Below, in pieces: positions 1 to 5,498 of a stretch of 6,132 nt of DNA. The notes below the pieces were generated by a model. It was given only the letters and a program-made list of their open reading frames with translations, did no database searches and was not told the origin of the DNA. The stretch is from an uncultured Eubacteriales bacterium. Lineage in GTDB: Bacteria; Bacillota; Clostridia; Oscillospirales; Acutalibacteraceae. A program made the translations under genes and the position numbers. The stretch lies in NCBI GenBank assembly GCA_934615635.1, contig CAKTTT010000148.1, forward strand, positions 1 to 6,132. Reading direction: 5' to 3'. Position 1 is the first letter of the stretch. Each line of letters begins with the position of its first letter.

Positions 1-72
1 GTATACACGAATCCGGCCGATGATTCAACCGAAACCACATCGACGGAGGAATCTCTCCCGCCGGCGACGTGA
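1..72 (+). CDS. C-terminal tail of an unidentified protein (partial)
   Basis: Reading frame 1 is open from the window edge to a TGA at 70-72 and encodes 23 residues rich in Thr, Ser, Glu, Asp and Pro (for example DDSTETTSTEE), ending PPAT. The other two forward frames give an Arg-rich stretch or an early stop. A polar, acidic, low-complexity tail is typical of the C-terminal end of extracytoplasmic Gram-positive proteins such as penicillin-binding proteins, but 23 residues cannot identify a family. No start, domain or ribosome binding site is visible because the gene begins left of the window. It would run convergent with the leftward lipoprotein/DUF1622 unit. It could instead be a chance open frame. 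Confidence 0.4.
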   Translation, partial: VYTNPADDSTETTSTEESLPPAT

Positions 73-86
73 AAGCAATACGCCGG
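61..86 (+). repeat. 6-bp inverted repeat around the putative stop codon
   Basis: CCGGCG at 61-66 and CGCCGG at 81-86 are exact reverse complements separated by 14 bases that include the TGA at 70-72. There is no T-run directly after it, only TTTT at 103-106, so it is not a standard intrinsic terminator. It may be a weak transcript-end structure for the upstream gene, or chance in G+C-rich DNA. Confidence 0.25.
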
Positions 87-340
87 AATATGGGACAACC
101 GGTTTTCCGTCGCCCCTGCCGGCCCGATAACCGCCGCGGGATCTCTCCATCGCCCGGCCTCTGGGAGGGGAGGGACGGACGTTTGGCCGCAGAAACTGCG
201 CCACCGCTTTTACCCCCGATAACCCTTCCTCCAGCCGCTCCGGCAGCGTTCCGGAGCAGCCGTGCGCCGGATGTTGTACATAACCGCTTTATGGGACTCC
301 CGTTTCAGGCCGGGAGGAAGGAGGAACAACCCCATTCAAC
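73..340. other. Intergenic stretch with no supported gene
   Basis: I see no frame on either strand with both a ribosome binding site and a protein-like composition. The open frames here translate to Arg/Pro/Ser-rich low-complexity sequence typical of non-coding G+C-rich DNA. Besides the inverted repeats listed separately, the 10-mer CCCGATAACC occurs twice (123-132 and 215-224); two copies are too few to call a repeat family. No tRNA-like cloverleaf or clear riboswitch core was recognised by eye. Confidence 0.55.
237..257. repeat. Perfect 7-bp inverted repeat (hairpin)
   Basis: GCTCCGG at 237-243 and CCGGAGC at 251-257 pair perfectly around a 7-base loop. Neither flank has a T-run, so it does not read as a terminator on either strand. 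It lies in the gene-free stretch and its role is unknown. Confidence 0.4.
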
Positions 341-377
341 GAAAACAGCGCCTCAAAAGCAAAGCTCCGAGGCGCTG
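341..377 (-). terminator. Rho-independent terminator of the lipoprotein/DUF1622 unit
   Basis: Read leftward, a 9-bp perfect stem (CAGCGCCTC at 369-377 in transcript sense, paired with GAGGCGCTG at 346-354) encloses a 14-base loop and is followed at once by TTTTC (341-345). It begins 4 bases after the TAG stop of the DUF1622 gene (382-384). Position and structure fit an intrinsic terminator. On the plus strand a T6 run lies 7 bases past the stem, so some two-way activity is possible. Confidence 0.8.
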
Positions 378-381
378 CAAG

Positions 382-729
382 CTATTTTTTGCTCTTTTCG
401 GACGGCTCCCCCGCCGTCCCGCCGCTTTCGTTCTTGATCTCCCAGTGGATCAGCAGGGTTAGAACCGCCCGCAGGGCGATGATCCCCGCCACAATAAAAA
501 TTTCGTTGAACTCCCGCACCACCACGGTGCGCAGGATCTCGCTTCCCAGCTTGAATTCCAGGCCCATGGCCATCCCTTTGGCCAGATGGAGCCGGGTGTC
601 GGGGGAATGGGTGCCGTATTCCACGATACCCCGCAATCCCGCAATCACCACCACGATCACGCCGATGAACTCGAACAGGAGGATTGCGCCGTCCACCAGA
701 TATCCCAGCCATTCATGGAGCGTTTCCAT
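382..729 (-). CDS. DUF1622 family small membrane protein
   Basis: 115-residue protein with two hydrophobic helices, about residues 10-33 and 77-96. Between them lies a conserved-looking amphipathic stretch (LAKGMAMGLEFKLGSEILRT, residues 49-68), and a polar Lys/Glu/Ser-rich tail follows from residue 99. The core (HLAKGM, LEFKLGSEILRT, and HWEI near the end of helix 2) and the length match my recollection of the DUF1622 family, small bacterial membrane proteins of unknown function. The ATG at 727-729 has a GGAGG 6 bases upstream (736-740 on this strand). It starts 37 bases after the FMN-binding lipoprotein and is followed directly by a terminator, so the two are very likely co-transcribed. A role in membrane redox chemistry is a guess from this neighbour only. 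Confidence 0.85.
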   Translation of the reverse strand: METLHEWLGYLVDGAILLFEFIGVIVVVIAGLRGIVEYGTHSPDTRLHLAKGMAMGLEFKLGSEILRTVVVREFNEIFIVAGIIALRAVLTLLIHWEIKNESGGTAGEPSEKSKK

Positions 730-766
730 CCCGTTCCTCCATCCTCACGTCCGCTCCGGGCGGCGG

Positions 767-1201
767 TTATTTGCTCACTTCCACCGCGTCGGTCGTCCCC
801 GCTTTGGCCGCCTTGATCGCCTCCACGGCCAGAATCTTGAAATCGTTGCTGGAATTGGTGGCACCGGTCACCGCGTCCACCTTCTTGGGATCCTGCTTTT
901 CTGAAAGCTGATCCTCCAGCTCCTTATAAAACTTGGCCGGATAGGTTTTGGACACCGGCTCCATGCTTTCCCGATACGCCTGATCCTCGGATTTTTTGGT
1001 TCCGTCGGCGTTCATAGAATCGTAATCCACATCGGTGATTTTGCCGTCCTTGACCGTGATGGATACATAATCCTTCCATCCATGGTCATCATAATCCTTA
1101 AACTGCGCCTTGTAGGTGCCGTCCTTCATGCCGGAAGAACAGCCGGTCATCAGGCAGGCCGTCGCCAGGACGACCAACAGAACCGCTATGAATCTTTTCA
1201 T
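767..1201 (-). CDS. FMN-binding domain lipoprotein (PplA-like)
   Basis: 144-residue predicted lipoprotein. Residues 1-20 form a type II signal peptide (MKRF, hydrophobic core, lipobox LMTG before Cys21), so the mature protein should be lipid-anchored on the outer face of the membrane. The rest is one FMN-binding domain: it opens with DGTYKAQF, has VTVKDGKI-like strands (SITVKDGKITDVD, residues 47-59), and ends in the flavin attachment motif DAVTGATNSS (109-118). Thr115 is the residue expected to receive FMN from ApbE. In Listeria and other Bacillota, such lipoproteins (PplA type) carry electrons outside the cell. The ATG at 1199-1201 is preferred over an upstream in-frame TTG at 1214-1216, which overlaps the ribosome binding site. 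It is the first gene of a leftward unit with the DUF1622 gene, divergent from apbE. The physiological partner is not shown by sequence. Confidence 0.92.
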   Translation of the reverse strand: MKRFIAVLLVVLATACLMTGCSSGMKDGTYKAQFKDYDDHGWKDYVSITVKDGKITDVDYDSMNADGTKKSEDQAYRESMEPVSKTYPAKFYKELEDQLSEKQDPKKVDAVTGATNSSNDFKILAVEAIKAAKAGTTDAVEVSK

Positions 1202-1208
1202 GCTTATT

Positions 1209-1214
1209 ACCTCC
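1209..1214 (-). promoter_or_regulatory. Ribosome binding site that fixes the lipoprotein start
   Basis: GGAGGT on the minus strand lies 7 bases before the ATG at 1199-1201. It overlaps the alternative TTG codon at 1214-1216, which rules that codon out as the start and leaves MKRF as the N terminus. Confidence 0.85.
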
Positions 1215-1233
1215 AAAAATTTTATTTTCCTCT

Positions 1234-1239
1234 ATCATA
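1234..1239 (-). promoter_or_regulatory. Possible -10 element for the leftward unit
   Basis: TATGAT on the minus strand lies about 32 bases upstream of the lipoprotein ATG, in an A+T-rich patch, with no good -35 hexamer at 16-18 bases. A second option is TAAAAT nearer the gene with AGGACA 18 bases upstream. A promoter must lie somewhere here because the unit is divergent from apbE, but the exact element is uncertain. Confidence 0.3.
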
Positions 1240-1247
1240 GATTGTCC

Positions 1248-1276
1248 TTTTCACCTTCCGTTTTTTCTGGTAGAAT
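1248..1276 (+). promoter_or_regulatory. Candidate upstream promoter for apbE
   Basis: TTTTCA (1248-1253, 4 of 6 matches to TTGACA) is 17 bases before TAGAAT (1271-1276). A TG one base upstream of the hexamer (1268-1269) makes this an extended -10. It lies in the divergent region and would give a leader of about 150 bases. The second candidate at 1305-1332 has the better -10. Confidence 0.35.
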
Positions 1277-1304
1277 CAAGGAAGGATGAACCGTGCCGCC
1301 CATA

Positions 1305-1332
1305 TCGGCAGCAGGACAATGCCTACTATAAT
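1305..1332 (+). promoter_or_regulatory. Candidate sigma-A promoter for apbE
   Basis: A perfect TATAAT at 1327-1332 is preceded, with a 16-base spacer, by TCGGCA at 1305-1310 (4 of 6 matches to TTGACA). The start of transcription would fall near 1339, leaving a leader of roughly 90 bases before the apbE ATG. I recognise no riboswitch in that leader. Confidence 0.55.
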
Positions 1333-1430
1333 ACAAGGATGGAAAAAAAGCAACCGCTTTCCTTAATAGTTTATCGCGCAGCGGCGAAAAATATGCATGA
1401 GCCCGCCGCCGTCCGCCGGGAGGAACGCCT

Positions 1431-2507
1431 ATGAAACCTCAGACGCAAAAAATACTGGTCGCCGCCGCCGTGCTGGCGGTAATCGGAACAGCCGTCGTTT
1501 CCCTTCTTCTCCCGCGGGAGGAGCGGGTCGACCGGACGGATTTCCTCATGAGCACCGTGGTGGATCAAAAGCTCGCCGGACGCAAGGCGGAGGAGACCGG
1601 GCAGCGGGTGGTGGATAGGCTGCGGGAGCTGGAGGACCGGCTCTCTTTATATGATGCCGGCTCCGAGATTGCCGCGATCAACGCGGCGGCGGGAAAAAAC
1701 GCGGTGGTCGTTTCCCAGGAAACCTACGCCCTGCTCCGGCGTTCCTTCGCCCTCGCGGCGGAAAACGGCGGGGTGTTCGATCCAGCCATCGCCCCGGTAA
1801 CCCTGCTGTGGCACGATGCCATGGAAAAAGGACGTCCTCCGGAAGCGCAGACGGTGGCCCAGCGGCTTCCTCTGACCGATTACCGCCAGGTCCGCTTCGA
1901 CGACGAGAACACGTCGGTGATGCTGGAGGAGGAAGGGATGGCCCTGGATCTGGGGGGCATCGCCAAGGGCTATGCCGCCGCTTTGGCGGGAGAGATCTAC
2001 CGGTCGGCGGAGCTCCGCGCCGCCTTGATTTCCATCGGCGGCAACATCTATTGCTGGGGCGCGCCGGAGGGACAGGAAACCTACCGCATCGGCGTCCGGG
2101 ATCCCCGGGGGGAGGCGGGGGATCCTCTGCTGATCCTCAACGTGACGGACAAGGTCATCGCCACCTCCGGCGCTTATGAACGATATTTCGAATACGAGGG
2201 GACCGTCTACCATCATATCATCGACCCCGCCACCGGCTATCCGGCGGAAACCGACCTGCTTTCCGTCACCGTTCTGTCGGACGACGGGGCGCTGGCCGAC
2301 TGTCTCTCCACCACCTTCTTCATCGAGGGCCGGGACGCGGCGCTGGAGGTTGTGCGGCGGCAGGCGGCTGGCGAGGAGACAGGATTCGAGCTGATTCTTG
2401 TGGATAAAGAAGGAAACATCTATATTTCTCCTTCTCTTTCCTCCTCCGTCTCTCTGGCGGAGGACAAAACGGACCGCTATCGGCTGGCGGAAATCCCACG
2501 GGCGTAA
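1431..2507 (+). CDS. apbE: FAD:protein FMN transferase ApbE, membrane-anchored
   Basis: 358-residue ApbE-family enzyme that splits FAD and joins FMN to a target threonine, releasing AMP; Mg2+ is needed. Residues 8-27 form a single N-terminal hydrophobic segment with no lipobox cysteine, so the catalytic part should face outside on a membrane anchor or uncleaved signal. Family landmarks in order: FLMSTVVDQKL (38-48, the usual MGT/MDT site), SLYD (72-75), LDLGGIAKGYA (172-182), SIGGNIYCWG (201-210), HHIIDPATGYP (261-271), and ALADCLSTTFF (287-297), where Asp290 and Thr294 match the D-x3-T metal site. Nothing key appears missing. The ATG at 1431 has GGGAGG 7 bases upstream. It lies between the lipoprotein and rnf genes, whose products (lipoprotein, RnfD, RnfG) carry its target motifs. 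It has its own terminator and so is probably transcribed separately from rnf. Confidence 0.95.
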   Translation: MKPQTQKILVAAAVLAVIGTAVVSLLLPREERVDRTDFLMSTVVDQKLAGRKAEETGQRVVDRLRELEDRLSLYDAGSEIAAINAAAGKNAVVVSQETYALLRRSFALAAENGGVFDPAIAPVTLLWHDAMEKGRPPEAQTVAQRLPLTDYRQVRFDDENTSVMLEEEGMALDLGGIAKGYAAALAGEIYRSAELRAALISIGGNIYCWGAPEGQETYRIGVRDPRGEAGDPLLILNVTDKVIATSGAYERYFEYEGTVYHHIIDPATGYPAETDLLSVTVLSDDGALADCLSTTFFIEGRDAALEVVRRQAAGEETGFELILVDKEGNIYISPSLSSSVSLAEDKTDRYRLAEIPRA

Positions 2508-2526
2508 ACGGCCGATGCTTTTTTTT
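2478..2526 (+). terminator. Intrinsic terminator overlapping the end of apbE
   Basis: A 9-bp stem with two G-T wobbles pairs 2478-2486 (TATCGGCTG) with 2509-2517 (CGGCCGATG). The loop is 22 bases and contains the apbE stop codon (2505-2507). One base after the stem comes a T8 run (2519-2526). The 5' arm is therefore inside the apbE coding region. The long loop and wobbles make it weaker than a textbook terminator, and read-through into rnf remains possible. Confidence 0.6.
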
Positions 2527-2535
2527 CGACAGCAG

Positions 2536-2564
2536 TAGCCATGACCGGCGCTTTGTGTTATAAT
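2536..2564 (+). promoter_or_regulatory. Promoter of the rnf operon (extended -10)
   Basis: TGTTATAAT at 2556-2564 is a perfect extended -10. TAGCCA at 2536-2541 (4 of 6 matches to TTGACA) sits with the ideal 17-base spacer. It starts 9 bases after the T-run of the apbE terminator. Transcription would begin near 2571, giving a leader of about 53 bases before the rnfC TTG. This is the best promoter match in the window. Confidence 0.75.
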
Positions 2565-2574
2565 GGCCGTTGGT

Positions 2575-2588
2575 GCGGCGAACGCCGC
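2575..2588 (+). repeat. Small hairpin in the rnfC leader
   Basis: GCGGCG (2575-2580) and CGCCGC (2583-2588) are perfect complements, forming a tight 5-bp stem with a 4-base GAAC loop (6 bp if the loop is counted as AA). It lies just after the predicted transcription start and about 20 bases before the ribosome binding site. It may stabilise the 5' end of the rnf mRNA. No T-run follows, so it is not an attenuator by itself. Confidence 0.45.
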
Positions 2589-2609
2589 TTAACACAGCGG
2601 AAATCAGAT

Positions 2610-2615
2610 GGAGGT
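2610..2615 (+). promoter_or_regulatory. Ribosome binding site that sets the TTG start of rnfC
   Basis: GGAGGT lies 8 bases upstream of the TTG at 2624-2626. No ATG or GTG in the rnfC frame is near it. The in-frame TTG at 2570 has no such site and lies at the predicted transcription start, so 2624 is the supported start. Confidence 0.8.
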
Positions 2616-2623
2616 TGTTGGTA

Positions 2624-3949
2624 TTGAGTCTGCTTCGCGCGAAAACGCTCCGGGGCATCCGTATCGCCCACTCCAAAAATACGGAAAACAGTCCCATCGT
2701 CGACATGCCCCTGCCGCCGGTGGTGTCCATCTCCATGCAGCAGCATCTGGGTTCGCCCTGCCGCTGCATTGTGAAAAAAGGGGACCGGGTGCTGGTAGGC
2801 CAGTTGATCGGGGAGCCCACCGCCTTTTTGGCGGCCCCCATCCATTCCAGCGTATCCGGGACGGTGAAAGCCATCGATTATCTCACCACTTCCGCCGGGG
2901 AAATCTGCGACATCGCCGTGATCGAAACCGACGGCGCCCAGGAGATCAGCCCCGAGGTGCGTCCCCCCGTCGTCGGCACGACGGAGGAATTTATTGAAGC
3001 GGTGAAAGCCTCCGGCCTGGTGGGGCTGGGCGGCGCGGGCTTCCCCACCTGGATCAAGCTGAAGCTCAAACCGGAACAGCGGGCGGAGTATCTGCTGGTC
3101 AACGCCGCGGAATGCGAGCCCTACATCACCTCCGATTACCGCACCATGCTGGAAAGCCCCCAGGATATCCTGGCGGGTATGCGGGCGGTAAAGCAATATG
3201 TGGGCGTGGAGCATATCGTGTTGAGCATCGAGGCCAACAAGCCGGAGGCTATCCGGGAGATGCGCCGGCTGGGCGAGGAAAGCGGCGTTTTCTCCGTCCA
3301 CGTGCTTTCCTCCAAATATCCCAGAGGCGCGGAAAAGGTCATTCTTTACGATACTCTGGGCCGGATCGTCCCCGAAGGCGGGCTTCCCATCGACGTGGGC
3401 GCCATTGTGATGAACGTCGCCTCCGTTGCCTTCCTGGGCGCTTATCTGCGCACCGGGATGCCTCTGGTCCAGAAGGTGATGACCGTGGACGGCCGCTGCG
3501 TGAGGGAGCCGAAAAACGTCCGCGCCCTGATTGGCACCCCCCTGTCCGCCCTGGCGGATTTCTGCGGCGGCTTGACCAGCGAGCCGGGCAAGGTGCTCAT
3601 GGGCGGCCCGATGATGGGCACCACGGTATATGATATCGACACCCCGGTGATCAAAAACAACAACGCGGTGCTTTTCTTCGACGAAAAGCAGTCGGCGGAG
3701 CGGAAAACCACCGCCTGCATCCGCTGCGGCCGCTGTATAGCGGCCTGTCCGGTTTATCTTATGCCCGCGGCCATCGAAAAGGCCTACGCGGCGGGCAACG
3801 GCGAGAGGCTGGACCAATTGAAGGTCAACCTGTGTATGGAATGCGGCTGCTGCTCCTACGTCTGCCCCGCCAAGCGGGAGCTGGTGCAGGTCAACAAGCT
3901 GGCGAAAAAACTTCTTCGGGAAAAGAAAGCGGGTGAGCGGCGTGCGTGA
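2624..3949 (+). CDS. rnfC: Rnf complex subunit RnfC (NADH/FMN and Fe-S subunit)
   Basis: 441-residue peripheral subunit on the cytoplasmic side of the Rnf ferredoxin:NAD+ oxidoreductase; it holds the NAD(H) site, a bound FMN and two [4Fe-4S] clusters. From the N terminus: a barrel-sandwich (lipoyl-like) region at about 40-85 (KKGDRVLVGQLIGE at 51-64); the NADH/FMN fold with GLGGAGFPT (134-142), NAAECEPY (160-167) and KYPRGAEK (231-238); an SLBB-like stretch around 283-315; then two ferredoxin motifs, Cys365-x2-Cys368-x2-Cys371-x3-Cys375-Pro and Cys404-x2-Cys407-x2-Cys410-x3-Cys414-Pro. All eight ligands are present. The extra Cys409 is not a canonical ligand. The N-terminal region normally reading GGxHPPxxK is here RGIRIAHSKNTE, as in some clostridial forms. 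The start is TTG with a strong ribosome binding site. Length is normal for short clostridial RnfC without the long Ala/Lys-rich tail of proteobacteria. Its stop overlaps rnfD. Confidence 0.96.
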   Translation: MSLLRAKTLRGIRIAHSKNTENSPIVDMPLPPVVSISMQQHLGSPCRCIVKKGDRVLVGQLIGEPTAFLAAPIHSSVSGTVKAIDYLTTSAGEICDIAVIETDGAQEISPEVRPPVVGTTEEFIEAVKASGLVGLGGAGFPTWIKLKLKPEQRAEYLLVNAAECEPYITSDYRTMLESPQDILAGMRAVKQYVGVEHIVLSIEANKPEAIREMRRLGEESGVFSVHVLSSKYPRGAEKVILYDTLGRIVPEGGLPIDVGAIVMNVASVAFLGAYLRTGMPLVQKVMTVDGRCVREPKNVRALIGTPLSALADFCGGLTSEPGKVLMGGPMMGTTVYDIDTPVIKNNNAVLFFDEKQSAERKTTACIRCGRCIAACPVYLMPAAIEKAYAAGNGERLDQLKVNLCMECGCCSYVCPAKRELVQVNKLAKKLLREKKAGERRA

Positions 3950-4934
3950 CAAGCTGATAGTGGCCCCTTCCCCCCACATCCATTCCCCCCGCACCACCCG
4001 GACCATCATGCTGGATGTGATCATCGCCCTGACTCCCGCTCTGATCGCGGCCACCGTGATCTTCGGCGGACGAGCCCTGCTGCTGACGGCGGTGTGCGTC
4101 GCCTCCTGCGTAGTGTTTGAATGGCTGATGTGCCTGCTGCTGAAAAAGGACAACACCATCGGGGATCTCAGCGCCATCGTCACCGGTATGCTTCTCGCCT
4201 TCAACCTGCCGGCGGAACTGCCCGTGTGGATGGCGATCATCGGCTCCTTTGTGTCCATCGTTATCGTCAAAATGCTCTTCGGCGGCATTGGGCAGAACTT
4301 CGCCAATCCCGCCTTAGTGGGCCGTATCGTGCTTTTCGTCTCCTTCTCCGGCGCCATGACCACCTGGGTCAAGCCCTTCGCCTACCAATACGGCCTGGCC
4401 GACGCCATGACCACCGCCACCCCCCTGGCCCTCATCCGAGAGGGCCGCTGGACGGATATCCAGGAGCTGCTCCTGGGCACCACCGGCGGCTGCCTGGGCG
4501 AAACCTGCGCCCTGGCGCTGCTCTTCGGCGGCGTTTATCTGGTCGTTCGCCGGGTGATCAGCCCGGTGGTACCCCTGACCTTTATCGGCACCGTGGCGGT
4601 GGGGGCGGGCCTCGCCTCCCTGACCGACAGGCTTCCCATTGCCTGGACCAGCCTGGATTTCATCCTGTCTCACGTGCTCAGCGGCGGTCTGCTGCTGGGG
4701 GCGATTTTCATGGCGACGGATTACGCCACCACCCCCGCCACCCGCTGGGGCAAGGTGATCTTCGGCTTCGGCTGCGGTCTGATCACCATTGTCATCCGGC
4801 TGTTCGGCAGCTACACGGAAGGGGTTTCCTTCGCCATCCTGCTGATGAATATTCTGACGCCTTACATCGAAAAGGCCACGGCGCCCAAAGCTCTCGGCGC
4901 CGCGAAAACAAAGAAGGGGGGCGGCAAGGCATGA
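3942..4934 (+). CDS. rnfD: Rnf complex membrane subunit RnfD (covalent FMN)
   Basis: 330-residue integral membrane subunit related to NqrB, with about eight or nine hydrophobic segments spread over residues 22-310. It begins with the family-typical KLIVAPSPHIHS and contains the flavin attachment motif DAMTTATPL (154-162), where Thr160 should carry FMN linked by ApbE. Other family stretches are GNxxANPALVGR-like GIGQNFANPALVGR (116-129) and FMATDYATTP (256-265). The GTG at 3942 is chosen because it puts KLIV four residues from the start, as in relatives, and has GGTGA 5 bases upstream. A GTG at 3933 would add three residues but has a poor ribosome binding site. Translation starts inside rnfC (8-base overlap), which points to translational coupling. 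The C-terminal end is Lys/Gly-rich (about 320-330), probably cytoplasmic. Its stop overlaps rnfG by the ATGA type. Confidence 0.95.
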   Translation: MRDKLIVAPSPHIHSPRTTRTIMLDVIIALTPALIAATVIFGGRALLLTAVCVASCVVFEWLMCLLLKKDNTIGDLSAIVTGMLLAFNLPAELPVWMAIIGSFVSIVIVKMLFGGIGQNFANPALVGRIVLFVSFSGAMTTWVKPFAYQYGLADAMTTATPLALIREGRWTDIQELLLGTTGGCLGETCALALLFGGVYLVVRRVISPVVPLTFIGTVAVGAGLASLTDRLPIAWTSLDFILSHVLSGGLLLGAIFMATDYATTPATRWGKVIFGFGCGLITIVIRLFGSYTEGVSFAILLMNILTPYIEKATAPKALGAAKTKKGGGKA

Positions 4935-5497
4935 GCAAGTGGAAGGACATCGGCCGCCCCGTGGTGGTGCTGGGGGCGGTGTGCATCATCGTCACCGCCC
5001 TGCTGGCGGTCACCAACCAGTTCACCGCCCCCATCATCGAAAAAAACGCCAAGGCAAAGGCGGACGCCTCCCGCAAGGTGGTGCTGGCCGACGGCGCGGA
5101 TTTCGAGGAGGTCCGGCTGGATCCCACCCTGATCGCGGAGAAAAAGGTGGAAGAGGTTTATAAAGCCGGCAACGGCGCGGGCTGCACCGTCATCACGGCG
5201 CTCAACGGCTACGGCGGCACGGTGCGGATCATGTTCGGCGTCACCGCGGACGGCCGGATCGCCGGAGTGGAGGTGCTGGAGCACAACGAAACCAAGGGCC
5301 TGGGCGAACGGATCACCACCGACGACTTCAAAAGCCAGTTTATCGGCAAAAGCGGCGTCCTGTCGGTGACCAAGGGCTCCCCCGGAGAACAGGAAATCGC
5401 GGCGCTGACCGGCGCCACCGTTTCCAGCCGGGCGATGACCGATTCCGCCAACGTGGCCCTGGAAGTGGCTGCCCTGGTGATGAAAGGAGAGGGATGA
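4931..5497 (+). CDS. rnfG: Rnf complex subunit RnfG (covalent FMN)
   Basis: 188-residue subunit related to NqrC. One N-terminal transmembrane helix (about 10-28) anchors an extracytoplasmic FMN-binding domain. Visible landmarks are the post-helix linker TNQFTAPII (28-36), HNETKGLGERI (118-128, the usual ETxGLG element) and the attachment motif ALTGATVSSRA (158-168), in which Thr163 is the expected FMN site. With RnfD it forms the flavin relay through the membrane. Length is typical for clostridial RnfG. The ATG at 4931 overlaps the rnfD TGA (4932-4934) as ATGA. A G-run (4916-4921) 9 bases upstream can act as ribosome binding site, and coupling to rnfD is likely. A long open frame starting at 4121 runs into this gene, but the part before 4931 is an off-frame reading of rnfD. 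Confidence 0.95.
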   Translation: MSKWKDIGRPVVVLGAVCIIVTALLAVTNQFTAPIIEKNAKAKADASRKVVLADGADFEEVRLDPTLIAEKKVEEVYKAGNGAGCTVITALNGYGGTVRIMFGVTADGRIAGVEVLEHNETKGLGERITTDDFKSQFIGKSGVLSVTKGSPGEQEIAALTGATVSSRAMTDSANVALEVAALVMKGEG

Positions 5498-5498
5498 T

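Noticed and set aside
69..437. 122-codon forward open frame across the left intergenic region
   Set aside because: It is Arg/Pro-rich low complexity, has no clear ribosome binding site, and runs through the terminator and the end of the DUF1622 gene on the other strand.
389..911. Forward open frames opposite the DUF1622 and lipoprotein genes
   Set aside because: They are antisense to two well-supported genes, and their translations show no domain-like pattern.
1339..1430. FMN riboswitch in the apbE leader
   Set aside because: The leader is only about 90 bases, and I could not find the conserved FMN-element segments or a multi-helix core.
1647..2216. Minus-strand open frame inside apbE
   Set aside because: It is a shadow of apbE with no ribosome binding site context or domain, and apbE motifs span the whole region.
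2608..2997. ATG-started 129-codon frame at the front of rnfC
   Set aside because: Its ATG overlaps the rnfC ribosome binding site and the frame is a +2 shadow of rnfC, whose own frame carries the conserved motifs.
2558..4372. 604-codon open frame on the minus strand opposite rnfC and rnfD
   Set aside because: It is antisense to two unmistakable genes, lacks any recognisable domain, and its His/Gly/Ala-rich composition is what the complement of G+C-rich third positions produces.
4121..4930. Long forward open frame that runs into rnfG and would make a 458-residue protein
   Set aside because: Before 4931 it is an out-of-frame reading of rnfD, rich in Arg, His and Gly. RnfG normally begins at its transmembrane helix, and the ATG at 4931 gives the usual length.
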